From: Acanthaster planci
Taxonomy: Eukaryota; Echinodermata; Asteroidea; Valvatida; Acanthasteridae
NCBI RefSeq assembly: GCF_001949145.1
Contig: NW_019091407.1
Coordinates: forward strand, 810,804-874,803
Direction of reading: 5' to 3'
Length of the DNA stretch: 64,000 bases
The notes below the pieces were generated by a model. That model worked only from the letters and a program-made list of their open reading frames with translations, had not been told where the DNA came from and did not search any database. The translations under genes and the position numbers were made by a program. This document shows, in pieces, positions 48,301 to 58,429 of the stretch; position 1 is the stretch's first letter, and every line of letters starts with the position of its first letter.

Positions 48301-48704
48301 TCCATAATGGCTTCTTGCATAACTCATCATGCAAACACGAATCTCACTTTTTATCATGAGCAGGGACATAGGCAATTGACATGGTCAAAACAAAGGGAAA
48401 CTCCTGAACGTTTCCCTGTCATCAGAAAGTAAAAAAGCAGGAAAGTTAATCCTATCGTCATACCCCCATGCAGACATGGAGGATGAATTTTTCTCAACCG
48501 TCCCAGGGCCCACATAGACAAGCTAAGTATGGACCACTGGGGCGTGCGTAAAAACGTTTGATTGTTTTCAAGGTCTGTAGTCTCATAATAACCCCAGTAC
48601 TGTTCTGAAACTTACAGGGTTAATTTCGACAGCCTGGAAGTCAGGTCTCCAATCGCTTCTTCTCCCTCGTCCGATCTGGACAACTGTCTTTGCCGACTGT
48701 TCAT
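45319..48704 (-). CDS. C11orf68/BLES03-like (UPF0696) protein, copy E
   Basis: A member of the BLES03/DUF1917 family, whose human member C11orf68 has an eIF4E-like fold; the cellular role is poorly known. Minus-strand exons: 48616-48704, 47779-47979, 46770 to the assembly gap, and 45319-45739. The first two junctions are in phase. Exon 3 is read to 46628 and should need about 13 more bases, which fall in the N run; the phase into exon 4 fits that length, predicting 288 residues. Family signs: an acidic FDPQDY stretch before the domain, then GWIAVRSP, LLSDWEQL, WLAFYDTG, WEKIARATVKDELG, HAKVTP, ISVYTKDFTDKEDV, YKPRVYSILGVY and NKWRLRPGIYTSQW near the end. The N-terminal 95 residues look disordered and charged. 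The lesions of copy F are absent here, so this is probably the working gene. Confidence 0.87.
45971..46627. other. Assembly gap (657 N)
   Basis: Unsequenced stretch inside the C11orf68-like gene. It removes the last bases of exon 3, its splice donor and part of intron 3. Open frames reported across it have no meaning. Confidence 1.
46902..47067. mobile_element. MITE-like hairpin element in intron 2 of copy E
   Basis: The left arm begins GGGCGTTTCACAATAGTGCG, continues CCTCCAAGGGCTTGCAACGC and reaches about 46955. The right arm (about 47015-47067) is the reverse complement with scattered differences. GC-richer than the intron around it, no coding capacity, about 166 bp. Target duplication not resolved. 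Confidence 0.68.
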
Positions 48705-51464
48705 CTCAGTGTTTTAAAAACCTGGCAACATCATAAGATATATAATTCATAAATACTTCAGGCATTTACGCTCTGATCGCTCAACACCCTATCCTTTCCA
48801 ATAAACATAGCTGAGAAATATTTAAAACCAGTCGATCAATAAACTTGGCCCCTGAATCGGGACAAAAGGCTGCTTTCGCCGTTCGAAGGTCTTATATAAT
48901 AAAAATACGGAATTCTCTGAGAAAAAAGTAACAATTATCACAAGAAAATCGATTTCAGATCACTTACATTTCAAATAAAACTTAATACCGTTTGTTAAAA
49001 GCTTACAAGATGGTGGGGATTACAATATATGTTGCAGTCAAAATGCCATCTGCTTTATGCAGCGCAATAATCGATACAATGCACACGCTTGCGTTCACTT
49101 ATACGCCATGGAGACATCGACTTTTCTCTCCGTCCAGCGCAGCCAGAGTGTATCAAAAACAGCCATATGACGTTGGTTTTCCAGTCAGACGCTATAGCAC
49201 GTTCTTGTTTAACAAGTTTAGATTAGGGGTTTGGACAACACAGGCAAGGCAATTTCTTGCATTACACAATTTAACGTTTACATTTTCACCCATTGTGCAG
49301 AATCGATGGCGCAGCCAAAGTGAAAGCCATTTTTTCCCTGGTCAAAGGATGATTGTACTATGGAAATGATGTGATGCACAGCTGTGCTTGAGGTTGTTTG
49401 ATATGCTGAGGGCGTTTGTGCGTGAAATTATATGTTACTGTAGCTCCGATAAGCCTTACATTCCCCTTAGGAATGCCTTAAAAAATCGAGTTTGCATGTG
49501 CCCAACTATATAAAAATTCTTAGCAGTTGTTTGAATGACGGTCAGTCATGCCCATTAAGGGAAAGGGGACAAACGTTTTCTTTACCGTTCTAAAAGTGCT
49601 CAGATCGTTCATAACTTAAAACACTAACGATTATTTTGTGTCGCAGGGGAAAAACAAACGACTGTCATATACCCAAAAGAAGATTAAACAACTGGCAACA
49701 AGCCTTAAGAAACAACAAAGCAGAATGGCTGGCGTGTTTCTATTTCACGTGTGAATGAGCGTAGGCGCTTTGTTTCCTGGCAACAACTTTCCCTTAACTC
49801 GGTTACCAGTAGCTGATTTATGCGTGCTGTTTCCCGTTTGCTTAACAAGGGAGGAAGGTAGACTGTTTCCAGCCTCCATATAGAAATGTTCAAAAATAAG
49901 TTTGGATTTTATGAGTATAAGAGAGACGGGAACTACGCCGTCGACATAGCCTCAGTGTACATTGTACAGTCACTTCCGAGAGACAGTTGCGCACGCAGCC
50001 CATATCAAGTGGTTTTTAAAGTGAAGCTGCAATGACCTTTTTTTCTCAGACACTTTTTTTCCTGCAACTATGTACTCTTCTTCAATGTATGGAAAATCTT
50101 TTACAATTCTATTTCTACACTTTTATTCTAACGAATTCGTTGAAAAGTATAACTTTAAACATTCAAATTATCCATGCTTTTCTGGACAATGAGGACGCTG
50201 TTGCTGTGATGTCATCCATAGAAAACATATTTCTATTCATAGGTTTTTCTGTTAAAATTGTGAGCCCAGAAACCACTTTCTAAAAACATTTCTGAGAAAG
50301 GGACTGATGCTTGATTATTGCTATGCACATAAACAACAATGAACAAGCAAAGAAGGGACAATTTAGTCTTGTAACATCTACAAAACTGCAGGACTTTCTT
50401 CTTAGAAATACATCACAGTTTTGCTCATGAACATGGAAATCCTCATGAGAATAAAACCAAATACACGGTAAAATACCCTTCAAAACAGTAAAACAAACAT
50501 TGAAATGAGGTTAACTGAGACACAAAAGGTGCATTTTGAAGGTTTGTACTGAAACACGTTGATTGCAGCTACCTTTGGCTTCACTGGATTATTAGAAATC
50601 TATCCAACAACCCATTAAAAGAAAGTTATTTAGTATTTTGCGGAATTAGAATCAGATGAATTTGTAGCATTGTCTCTCCTATCAGTGTGGGCGTCGCGGG
50701 GGACAAAAAAAGAGGAAAAGAACAAAAGGAAAAAAGCGGAAGAACCGATGAAGAAAAAAAAAGGACAGAAGATGAACATCATCAACAGAAAAAATTCGGC
50801 ATCTACCCCCTTCTGTTCAGGGTTTTCCAGTTGCTACTGAATAATATTTTCCCCCGGAAAAAGTCGTATAGCAGCACAATGAATCATCACAGTTACCTTC
50901 TACAATTAAAACGTCACGAAATATATATTGAAATTAGCTTTTAAATAAAACAATTTAACTTGAAGTTGGATTTTTATGATGCTGTGCCTCCTGGGGGTTA
51001 TCCAGTTCGTAAGTGTGACGTCACTTCAGTTTCAACCACGCCCACTGCACACGTGCACTGCTCATAGGGTTGCATGCTTTGATCGCTGTTTGCTTGGAAC
51101 CATGGAACCGGAAGTTAAAGCGCAAATTCAGCGATTGTCCAATGAGAGCCTGCAAATCGTGGCGGTCCGCCATTGTGACAAAGTCACTTACGAACCGGAT
51201 TACCAAATGGAGACAAAATTTATTGCATTATTACGCAATAAAAATATTTTTGGATACTTCAAATTGGCACTAACGGGCCTCCGTAGCAAGCAACATGGGA
51301 TTGCGTGACTAGTTTGAAGGAATACCCGTGCTAAGAATAGAACTTTAGTTTTGTTTGCTACATCCCTAGCGTTCCCGTTCTCCCTGCCGGAAGTTAACGC
51401 ACAACTTCAGCGATTGTCCAATGAGACCTTGCAAATCTTGGCGCGTCCGCCATTGTGACAAAGT
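48705..51464. other. 5' flank of copy E, part of the duplicated segment
   Basis: No gene supported. From about 49862 to 51000 it is similar in pieces to the flank of copy F: 49880-50285 matches 58630-58995, and 50300-51000 matches 61170-61810. At 51108-51186 and 51388-51464 a 78-bp block (starting CCGGAAGTTAA, ending TGTGACAAAGT) occurs twice. The second is the insertion point of the foldback element. Confidence 0.55.
49880..50015 (-). promoter_or_regulatory. Conserved upstream block with ETS-like motif, copy E side
   Basis: Minus strand: CTCGGAAGTGAC, followed by GTACACTGAGGCT. The same block occurs at 58635-58765, about 200-340 bases upstream of the start codon of copy F. CGGAAGTG is the core of ETS-family binding sites often found in TATA-less promoters. 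Here it lies about 1.2 kb from the start codon. Regulatory function is inference. Confidence 0.3.
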
Positions 51465-54400
51465 TATGGTGAACTATTTACGACAAACATTTCTCTCTCT
51501 CTAGCCTCCTTCCAGGCGACGCAAATACACGACGCAACGGCACGACGGCTGCCTTGCGTTGTGCCGTCAGGTCGAACCGTCGCCTTCTTGCGATTACGTT
51601 TGTACACACACGACGCGTCGCGTCGTGTGTCGCGTCGTGCCGTCGCCCGTCGCGTCGTGCTGTCTCAGGTATTTTCCATGTTGCATTTTTTGCCGCCTAA
51701 ACGTCGCCCCTTCCGTCGCCCGTCGCGTCGTACCATCGAGCGTCGCGTCGTACGTCGTGTCGTTCATTGCGTCGCCGATTACGTTGCCTGAAGCACGACG
51801 CGACGCACGACACGACGCACGACGCGACGCGTCGTGTGCTGTCGCCCCTTGTTTCATGGTGTTTACTGTTTTCTTTCATTTATCTCCCCTGTGCTTGCAA
51901 AGTAAATGTTATTTACTCTTTGGTGTTGATTTGTTCTTGTTTTTATTTCATCCATTCCTCCATTAGAATTAATTTCAGTCATATTTTATTAAGAAAAAGA
52001 AAAAAGAGCAAAAAGAAAATCGGCATATATAGGAACTGCTCTCTCATAATAAATGCAAGCCCAGAATTCGTCACTCTTTAATTAAACCCAGTCAATGATT
52101 TCTTTTTAATACTGGCGATGCAGTTTCCATTTGTGGTAAATTTGTAATCTTATAGATACCGGTGTTTCTCCGTGGTCCATCCTTCCCGATTCCCCAGACA
52201 ATTTTTCTACAATTGTATGACCGCAAGTTTGACCACGGGTTTAGGAAGTTACCACCGAGCCTGCTCTATAATACCCTCAGAATATCCCATTTTTGTCTTC
52301 CTTCAGGCCAGTCTTCCTTGTTACCTTCCTCAGCACCACACTTTCAATGATATTAGTCCGTGTTTCTGAATAAAACATTATACAGATGCTATTATCATTG
52401 TGGCTGTGTCTTTTTTCAACTCTGCTTGGCCACACACATGTATAATTTCTCCTCTGATCCACATCTTACATTAGTAAGCACGTTATAATGATTGATGTAT
52501 TGTATCTTAGAATAGATTTTGAAAAATTGCAGCGGACATAACACGAGAATCATGACACCCGCTTACATTATTCTTTTGTTTACTAGTTTAAGCCTTTTAT
52601 TATCAGTGAAAATTAATTCGTTTCCGGCTAATACAGTGAAAAAAATTCGCACGGTTTACGAAAATACAAATACCCTCACGTTAGAGAAAGCATCTTTTTG
52701 ATAATGATAAAAAAACAGGGATTCCCTTTAACAGAAAAACATTGTGAATTAGCAATGAAAAAAGATAAAGGGCGTCGCTTGAAGACGATCTATTGCTGAA
52801 TTTGGGGACGACTTGGCTTGTCTTGACTTGGCAAGTAGCTGTAGAGTTTGCAGTAGAAAGGCATGCAGTAAAAAGAGCTCGAATGGATGGCGAAGATGTG
52901 TTGGCTATATGATGTTTAAGGTTCAAGAGCACAGTCTTTCCTTCCCCTTGACTAAATCAGGTTTCGAAACGGAATTCATGTGTCTCTGGTCAAAGCCACC
53001 CACTGTCCAGCAACGTATGCATGTGTGGTTCAATAGGCCTACACTGGTAATGTTTTTGCCTAGAGCAGGACAGGGACGAATTTACAAGTATGACAGGTTC
53101 GATGGAGAGAGAAATCATAGAGAGACAACAGAACAGTCTCTGTTCAGTCCAGTAGCCAAGTGAAATGGAAGGTCACTGGCTAGGGAAATTATCAGCTCCT
53201 TCTCAAGAACTCTTGTTGCAAGTTCGGCTACCAATTGCCCACACGCACTGTCAAGCAAAGCACACAAATTGTATGACCTAATTCTGGGGGAGTTAGGATT
53301 TCAAAAAGCAGGGGAACAAAATCAATTCTATTACATAGTTATTAGGAAGATCAAAATTAGTGCAGGAAAAGTTAAAACAGCGTTGTGGCTGATGTTATTT
53401 ATTTCCTGGAGACAAGGCTGATAGTTGGTCGTGACGCTCTTTCTAATCACATTTGATTAGAAAAACAAACAAACCTTTTCCTTTAACAACTCACTCTTAA
53501 TGAAAACACAAAGTTAGAAAGTAACCAATAAAAAGAACAATGACAGAAACAAGGCACGCTACCTATTCGCTCTTTGTACGCTACGGCCATAGGCATGCAG
53601 AGCCTTGACCTGGCAGCTTTTTCCGTGTAGGCCTATGTTGGTAAGTTATTTTGGCATGATGTTGCGTTAATTCTTTTACCATCTATACTATACGATTTGA
53701 CAATATTTCAAAAGCTGTCAGTTCAAGGCTCTGCATGCCCATGGCAGCAGCGTACAAAGAGCAAATGCCATGTCCTGGGTACATGCAGTCCACTATTGAA
53801 GTAAGAGTTTCTGCTCAGCTCATTAGCATTAAAAGTAGCAGCCCAGCATTTTTCTGAAAAAAGGAGATTGTTTGGCCACCAAAATGGTGAGAGTGTAGAT
53901 CGTTGCCAGGATCAACTGCCTGGGTCTTTGAGCTATCCTATGAGAGTAGAATGGCTAAAAACTACAACTGAAAAATGGTCCCAAGTGCCCAAGAAGGGTG
54001 AGGGTTGCCACTTGAAAAATCGCTGCAATCAGACTTCGGAAAAGTCACTTTTCGGGGGTGATTTTGTTTTGTGGGAATTATTAAAAATGTAATTGGTTAG
54101 CCCACGATAAATTGAAAGGAAATCGAAAGATTAGGGACCAGACAATACATTTGTGCCGATTTTACACTGTTTTTAATGGGGCTTGAATTAGTGGATTGTA
54201 CCCTACTATTCAAGTACCGGGGGCGGAAATGAAAGAAAACAGTAAAGGCGCCCTCTATAAACAACACCGCGTCGCGTCGTGCGTCGTGTCGTGCATCACG
54301 TCGTGCATCACGTCGTGCTTCACGCGACGTAATAGGCGACGCAATGCACGAAACGACGTACGAAGCGACGCACGACGGTACGACGCGACGGGCAACGGAA

Positions 54401-54674
54401 GGGGCGACGTTTAGTCGGCAAAAATGCAACATGGAAAGGACCTAAGGCAGCACGACGCGACGGGCGACGGCACGACGCGACACACGACGCGACGCACGAC
54501 GCGACGCGTCGTGTGTGTACAAACGTAATGGCAAGAAGGCGACGGTGCAACCCGACGGCACGACGCAAGGGAGCCGTCGTGCCGTCGCGTCGTCTGGTCG
54601 CGTCGCCTGGAGGGAGGCTAAAGAGAGAGAGAAATGCTTGTCGTAAATAGTACACCATAAAATAGTACACCATA
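51465..54674. mobile_element. Foldback-type transposon with CGTCG-rich inverted ends
   Basis: 3,210 bp. Left terminal inverted repeat 51465-51900, right 54208-54674. Each starts TATGGTG then ACTATTTACGACAA, then CTCTCTCT-AGCCTCC, then clusters of CGTCG/GTCGTG subrepeats that are themselves partly palindromic, separated by a CATGTTGCATTTTTGCCG spacer. The arm ends near TTTACTGTTTTCTTTCATTT. The target duplication CAAAGT lies at 51459-51464 and 54675-54680. The unoccupied target is present nearby: 51108-51200 runs straight from TTGTGACAAAGT into CACTTACGAACCGG, exactly the two flanks joined with one CAAAGT. The right end carries an extra AAATAGTACACCATA. The centre (51901-54207) shows no transposase, so the element is non-autonomous. 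Sea urchin TU and Drosophila FB elements are the structural parallels. Confidence 0.88.
53565..53768. repeat. Inverted repeat nested inside the foldback element
   Basis: The left arm (about 53565-53622) contains CTCTTTGTACGCT and GGCATGCAGAGCCTTGA. The right arm (about 53711-53765) is the reverse complement with a few differences. The 90 bases between are unique. It may be a smaller element that inserted into the larger one. Confidence 0.65.
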
Positions 54675-54680
54675 CAAAGT

Positions 54681-56176
54681 CACTTACGAACCGGGTTACC
54701 AAACGGAGACATGCAGCTTTATGGTTATTTTAGCTGGGTCTGCTTAATGTATGCCATACACGAAACGCTGTGTAAACTTGCAGAGTTCATTGGGACGACA
54801 TAAACTCTTCCTGGTTATTGATTGGATTATGTCTCATACTTGGTCCAATTAATGCTCCAATTAAAACGCAATCGTGACATAAACTTTCAACCCATTGATC
54901 TGGCCCTACTAACCAAGGAATTCTTGTCGGTACTTACCTGCGCGACGTCAACACCGAACTGAAGATGTGTGCTAAATGGCATAGCACCCTCCAAAACTGC
55001 AATCCGACACGACATTGCATGCTACGTGTGATTACAGTAGTTTGAGGGAAATACCCGTGCTAAGAATAAAATGCACGTAATGTTTATGCACTGTAAGGAG
55101 GCCCAGAAAAGCCCTCTACTTGTACTGAAGAGTCCCAGTGTTCCAATGTTGCGAAACACACAGTGAACTATGGTGCATAATCTTTAAATGGCCTTCAGTC
55201 TGGCTTTCACATCACTCATACTACATGAAACACGAAATAAATGAAATACTCATGAGATTTCTTGTTCTTTTTCAGTTGAAAAACCCCACTCTTCACGCTA
55301 GGTAATCTAACTAAACACAAACACTCGTTATAAACACAAATCCTGTTTAATTTTAATTAAAGAAAAGAGGAAAAACACACGCTAATCAACGAAGAAAAGA
55401 TTCTTGGTTTATTGTTATTAAAATCTCAATGGCAGGTAAGACTGGTGAAAAAATACACATCTATAGGTCGAGAATCGGTGGATTTCATGGAATAAAACGG
55501 GATCTCTTTCGGTCTTTCTCAGATTTTCTCCCGGTCAAATATGTGAATCTACATGCAATCTATAAGCACTTTATACAGCCAACTGTAGTGCAAAGCAAGA
55601 ATGAAAAGCAATTAATGATCTCATAGTTTCTTCTAATTTAAGAACAGGTGTTTCACAGAATCGGATGGACATTACTCTGGATATTACAAGTGAAAATTGG
55701 GCGATAAGTACATGCCTATTTTCAGGTCAACAACATACTGAAATTTTTACTTTTTACTTATTGTTTGTTATTATCTTGACTGCAAAGCTTCTGGTTGGTA
55801 TTCTTGGCCACATTTTGGAGGGATCCTCCGTTTTGATAGCGACTTGAGATTTCCAAACAAATGAAATATTTGTTCGATGTGAATTTCTCTACATTTTTTA
55901 TGCAGTATGTCTGCCACAACAAGAAATCATTTACTATAATCTAGGTTTGTTTTACGTTAATTAAAATTTACCAATTTATTTCAGACGTAATTACCTTCTA
56001 ACACCACTAACCAAGATAGTGGCTTGGTAATTTAAACTGTTCAGAAAAACAAATTAAATTTCTTTCATTACTGGTTAACTTTCTTGCATCACCAGCCACT
56101 TCAGAATTAGTCAAACAGGACACTTTAACATGGCTCACAATCACTGCGATCTACTACATCAGATATTGTCAGTTGA
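54681..56176. other. Continuation of the duplicated flank up to copy F
   Basis: No gene supported. The first 400 bases (54690-55075) match 61835-62130 and pieces of 63060-63140 near copy F, for example CATGCAGCTTTATGG and ACGAAACGCTG. The remainder is AT-rich and includes the probable 3' end of copy F. Confidence 0.5.
55975..55980 (-). terminator. Putative polyadenylation signal, copy F
   Basis: AATAAA on the minus strand, about 200 bases after the stop codon of the last exon of the C11orf68-like copy F. Confidence 0.4.
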
Positions 56177-58429
56177 CTAAATTAATTCTTGAATATCCCC
56201 GGCCTGCTTTCTGTCATCCCAGCGAGAAATGTAGATGCTTGGTCTGAGATTCCACTTGTTCTGCGCGACCACACCAATGCTGGAGTAGACACAGGGTTTG
56301 AAATTAAGTTTCTCCCTGATGCCCAACCCGCGCAAGGTGGCCTCCACTTTCAGCACGTCTTCCTTGTCAGTGAAATCTGTGGTGTGCACGCTGATGGTGT
56401 GCTTCGGTTTAACGTACAGATCCTTCCCTTCTTCCGTGTCGTCCACAGCCGTTACTTTGGAGTGTGTGCCTAGCTTGTCTTTCATCGTGGCCCGGGCGAT
56501 TTTCGTCCATGTATCGTCAATCACCTCTCCAGTGTTCAAAAAGAGCAGCCAGGTACCGCGCAAATACCTTGCAAATTGTCAATCAAGAAAATTTTTGTGT
56601 CATAGTTTAAACAGGACTATTTTTCTACGACATGAAAATTGAAAAGAAAAACCAATGTAGCGAAAATGAGTACAGAAAAAACGTCTCTTTTTAGTTATCC
56701 CGTGATATTTATTGTCAAATTGTCAGTTTCTCTACTGGGGTCAATGGAAATAAATGGCCATCGAACAAGTTATAAGCCAGCATCAGTCATGTATTTCTTT
56801 CTAAAATAGCCTATTGCATTTAGTGTAAAACCAGATGCAAACCACACGATCATCTTATAAGTTACAACTCCGTTTTACTTGTTAGAAATTGCTATATCTT
56901 TAACAGCATGAAAACTGATAGCTTTCTTTGATGCTTTAAGCTTTTCCCAGTCGGCATGGAGACCATCCTCGTTTTCTTTTTCGAGCTGTGCTAAGGAGGT
57001 TGAATAGACTCGAATCCAGCCGTTCCATCAGACCTGAAGATCATACCAACAATCCTTTTGGAGATAATACAGTAGAGGACCTTGGGGCTAAAGAGATATC
57101 TATTTTTAACCGTAAATGAGCCGGATATTTCATAAGTTCACCCTGCCCTGGATTTAGCCCATTTCCCTTTTTTGGCCAGGCAGTGGCAACATGAAGAGGA
57201 ACAGTCCAGAAAATCATCATAAAAAATCAAGCTTCAAGGAGTTATACTAGTTGGAGAACAAAGAGCATTTTCCTGAAGTTTCCTTATTCACAGGAGAACA
57301 AAGGAATGTCCACACTTTTGCATGTAAAACAGGTATGGGTGGTCTTGTCGATAATCTGCTCAAAATGCTTTTAATATTGCTGAGAGACTGGAGAGATGAT
57401 GATCTACTTATAGTGTTTCAGTTGTTCTTATAGAGTCTACGTTATTTTCGGGTAAATGGTACACACCTGGTCATGTTTATGAACAAATTAAAGCAAAATA
57501 TCAAGGTAAATAGAAATTAGCCATGATTAATTTTTCTGTCTGAGCACAATTTGATATATTGCAGATCTCTTTTTGTATTATTAAGACTTTTGTCCCACCC
57601 CATTTTTTCCAAGTCAAAATTTCGCCCTATGAGGTCTACATCCAACACTGCCATAGATCCGCTTGTAAACTGTATGTAAATAATCGCCTTCGTTGTTCTT
57701 ATTTGTTGAATCTGGAGTTCCTTCCATTTGGTGCAATCCTGGGCAAATTCCTATATTACTCACCGTTTCAGTGTTTAAGGTGCGGTCGTTTCCAAAAACT
57801 TGTCCAGCATTTCGTCCAGCTCACCCTCGGAGTAGTCGGCGGGGTCGAAAAGGAATGCGTCCAATTCGGAAGCTTTTCTAGAGGGTGCCAACAAGCGCTC
57901 GCCACGCAAAGGGTTTGGACATGCACTGTGGTGGGGATTGGGGGATGCAGATCCAGAAGACGACCTTTGGGTAGAACCCAGACAAAGAAATATAGAAATC
58001 AATCCCTGCAGGAATATCATGGTTTTTAATAGGATTATTGGACACCTGGAGGTGGCTCTGTATGTCCATTCGCCATGGTAGGCGGATTTAGTCTGTCGAA
58101 TAATTTCTTGACGCTTTTGTAGGCAGAGGTATATTATCTTGTAAGAGGAAAAAAAAACATGCAAAATATATGCAATAACCTCATTTGGAAGGAGGGAATA
58201 CGGGGGCTCTAGCAGAAGAGCAAAACTAGTTTGTAATTTGCTGAAACATACGGCTCTCAAGAACATTTTTAAAAGTCGTTTTATCATATATTAGACTTAT
58301 CAAGTGCGGATTTGTGTTGCTTGGGACTCACGATTTCACTTTCGAGAGATTTCCACTGACGGACTCAACATGCTCTTCTTCCTTCGATTCACTGGATGAT
58401 TCTGTGGGTGGCTTTGGATTCTTGTTCAT
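56177..58429 (-). pseudogene. C11orf68/BLES03-like copy F, probably a pseudogene
   Basis: Tandem duplicate of copy E. Minus-strand exons: 58332-58429, 57764-57964, 56879-57033 and 56177-56567. Every splice site is kept (donors TCGTGAGT, CGGTGAGT and AAGTAAAA), and exon 2 has the same 201 bases as in copy E. Two lesions: an in-frame TAA near the end of exon 2 (57775-57777), where copy E has a serine codon, and exon 3 with 155 instead of 156 bases because one base is missing just before GWIRVYS. The last exon is fully open and family-typical: WLLFLNTGEVID, IARATMKDKLG, HTTDFTDKEDV, YSSIGVVAQNKWNLRPSIY. Without the lesions it would encode about 281 residues. The duplication seems fairly old (the proteins differ widely), but the decay looks recent. 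An assembly error at either site, or a separate use of the last exon, is the alternative. Confidence 0.8.

Noticed and set aside
49880-50283. A possible third gene upstream of copy E, paired with 58799-58995
   Set aside because: The two paired frames are not conserved at protein level (many frame differences); the similarity is better explained by the duplicated flank.
50976-51308. 110-residue frame with MEPEVKAQIQRLSNESLQ
   Set aside because: It covers a duplicated non-coding flank; the paired block at 51388-51464 breaks the frame, and no family is recognised.
51585-51840. CRISPR-like regular repeats
   Set aside because: The CGTCG units are short, contiguous, irregular and partly palindromic, with no unique spacers, in a eukaryotic genome.
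51559-51966. 135-residue arginine/valine-rich frame and its neighbours, and similar frames at 54196-54702
   Set aside because: They are translations of the CGTCG subrepeats in the foldback ends; all frames stay open because the repeat lacks stop codons.
52813-53163. 116-residue frame in the centre of the foldback element
   Set aside because: No transposase motif or other family signature; kept only as part of the element.
57775-58287. 170-residue minus-strand frame
   Set aside because: Only its last 60 residues are exon 2 of copy F; the rest is read-through of intron 1 before a good splice acceptor.
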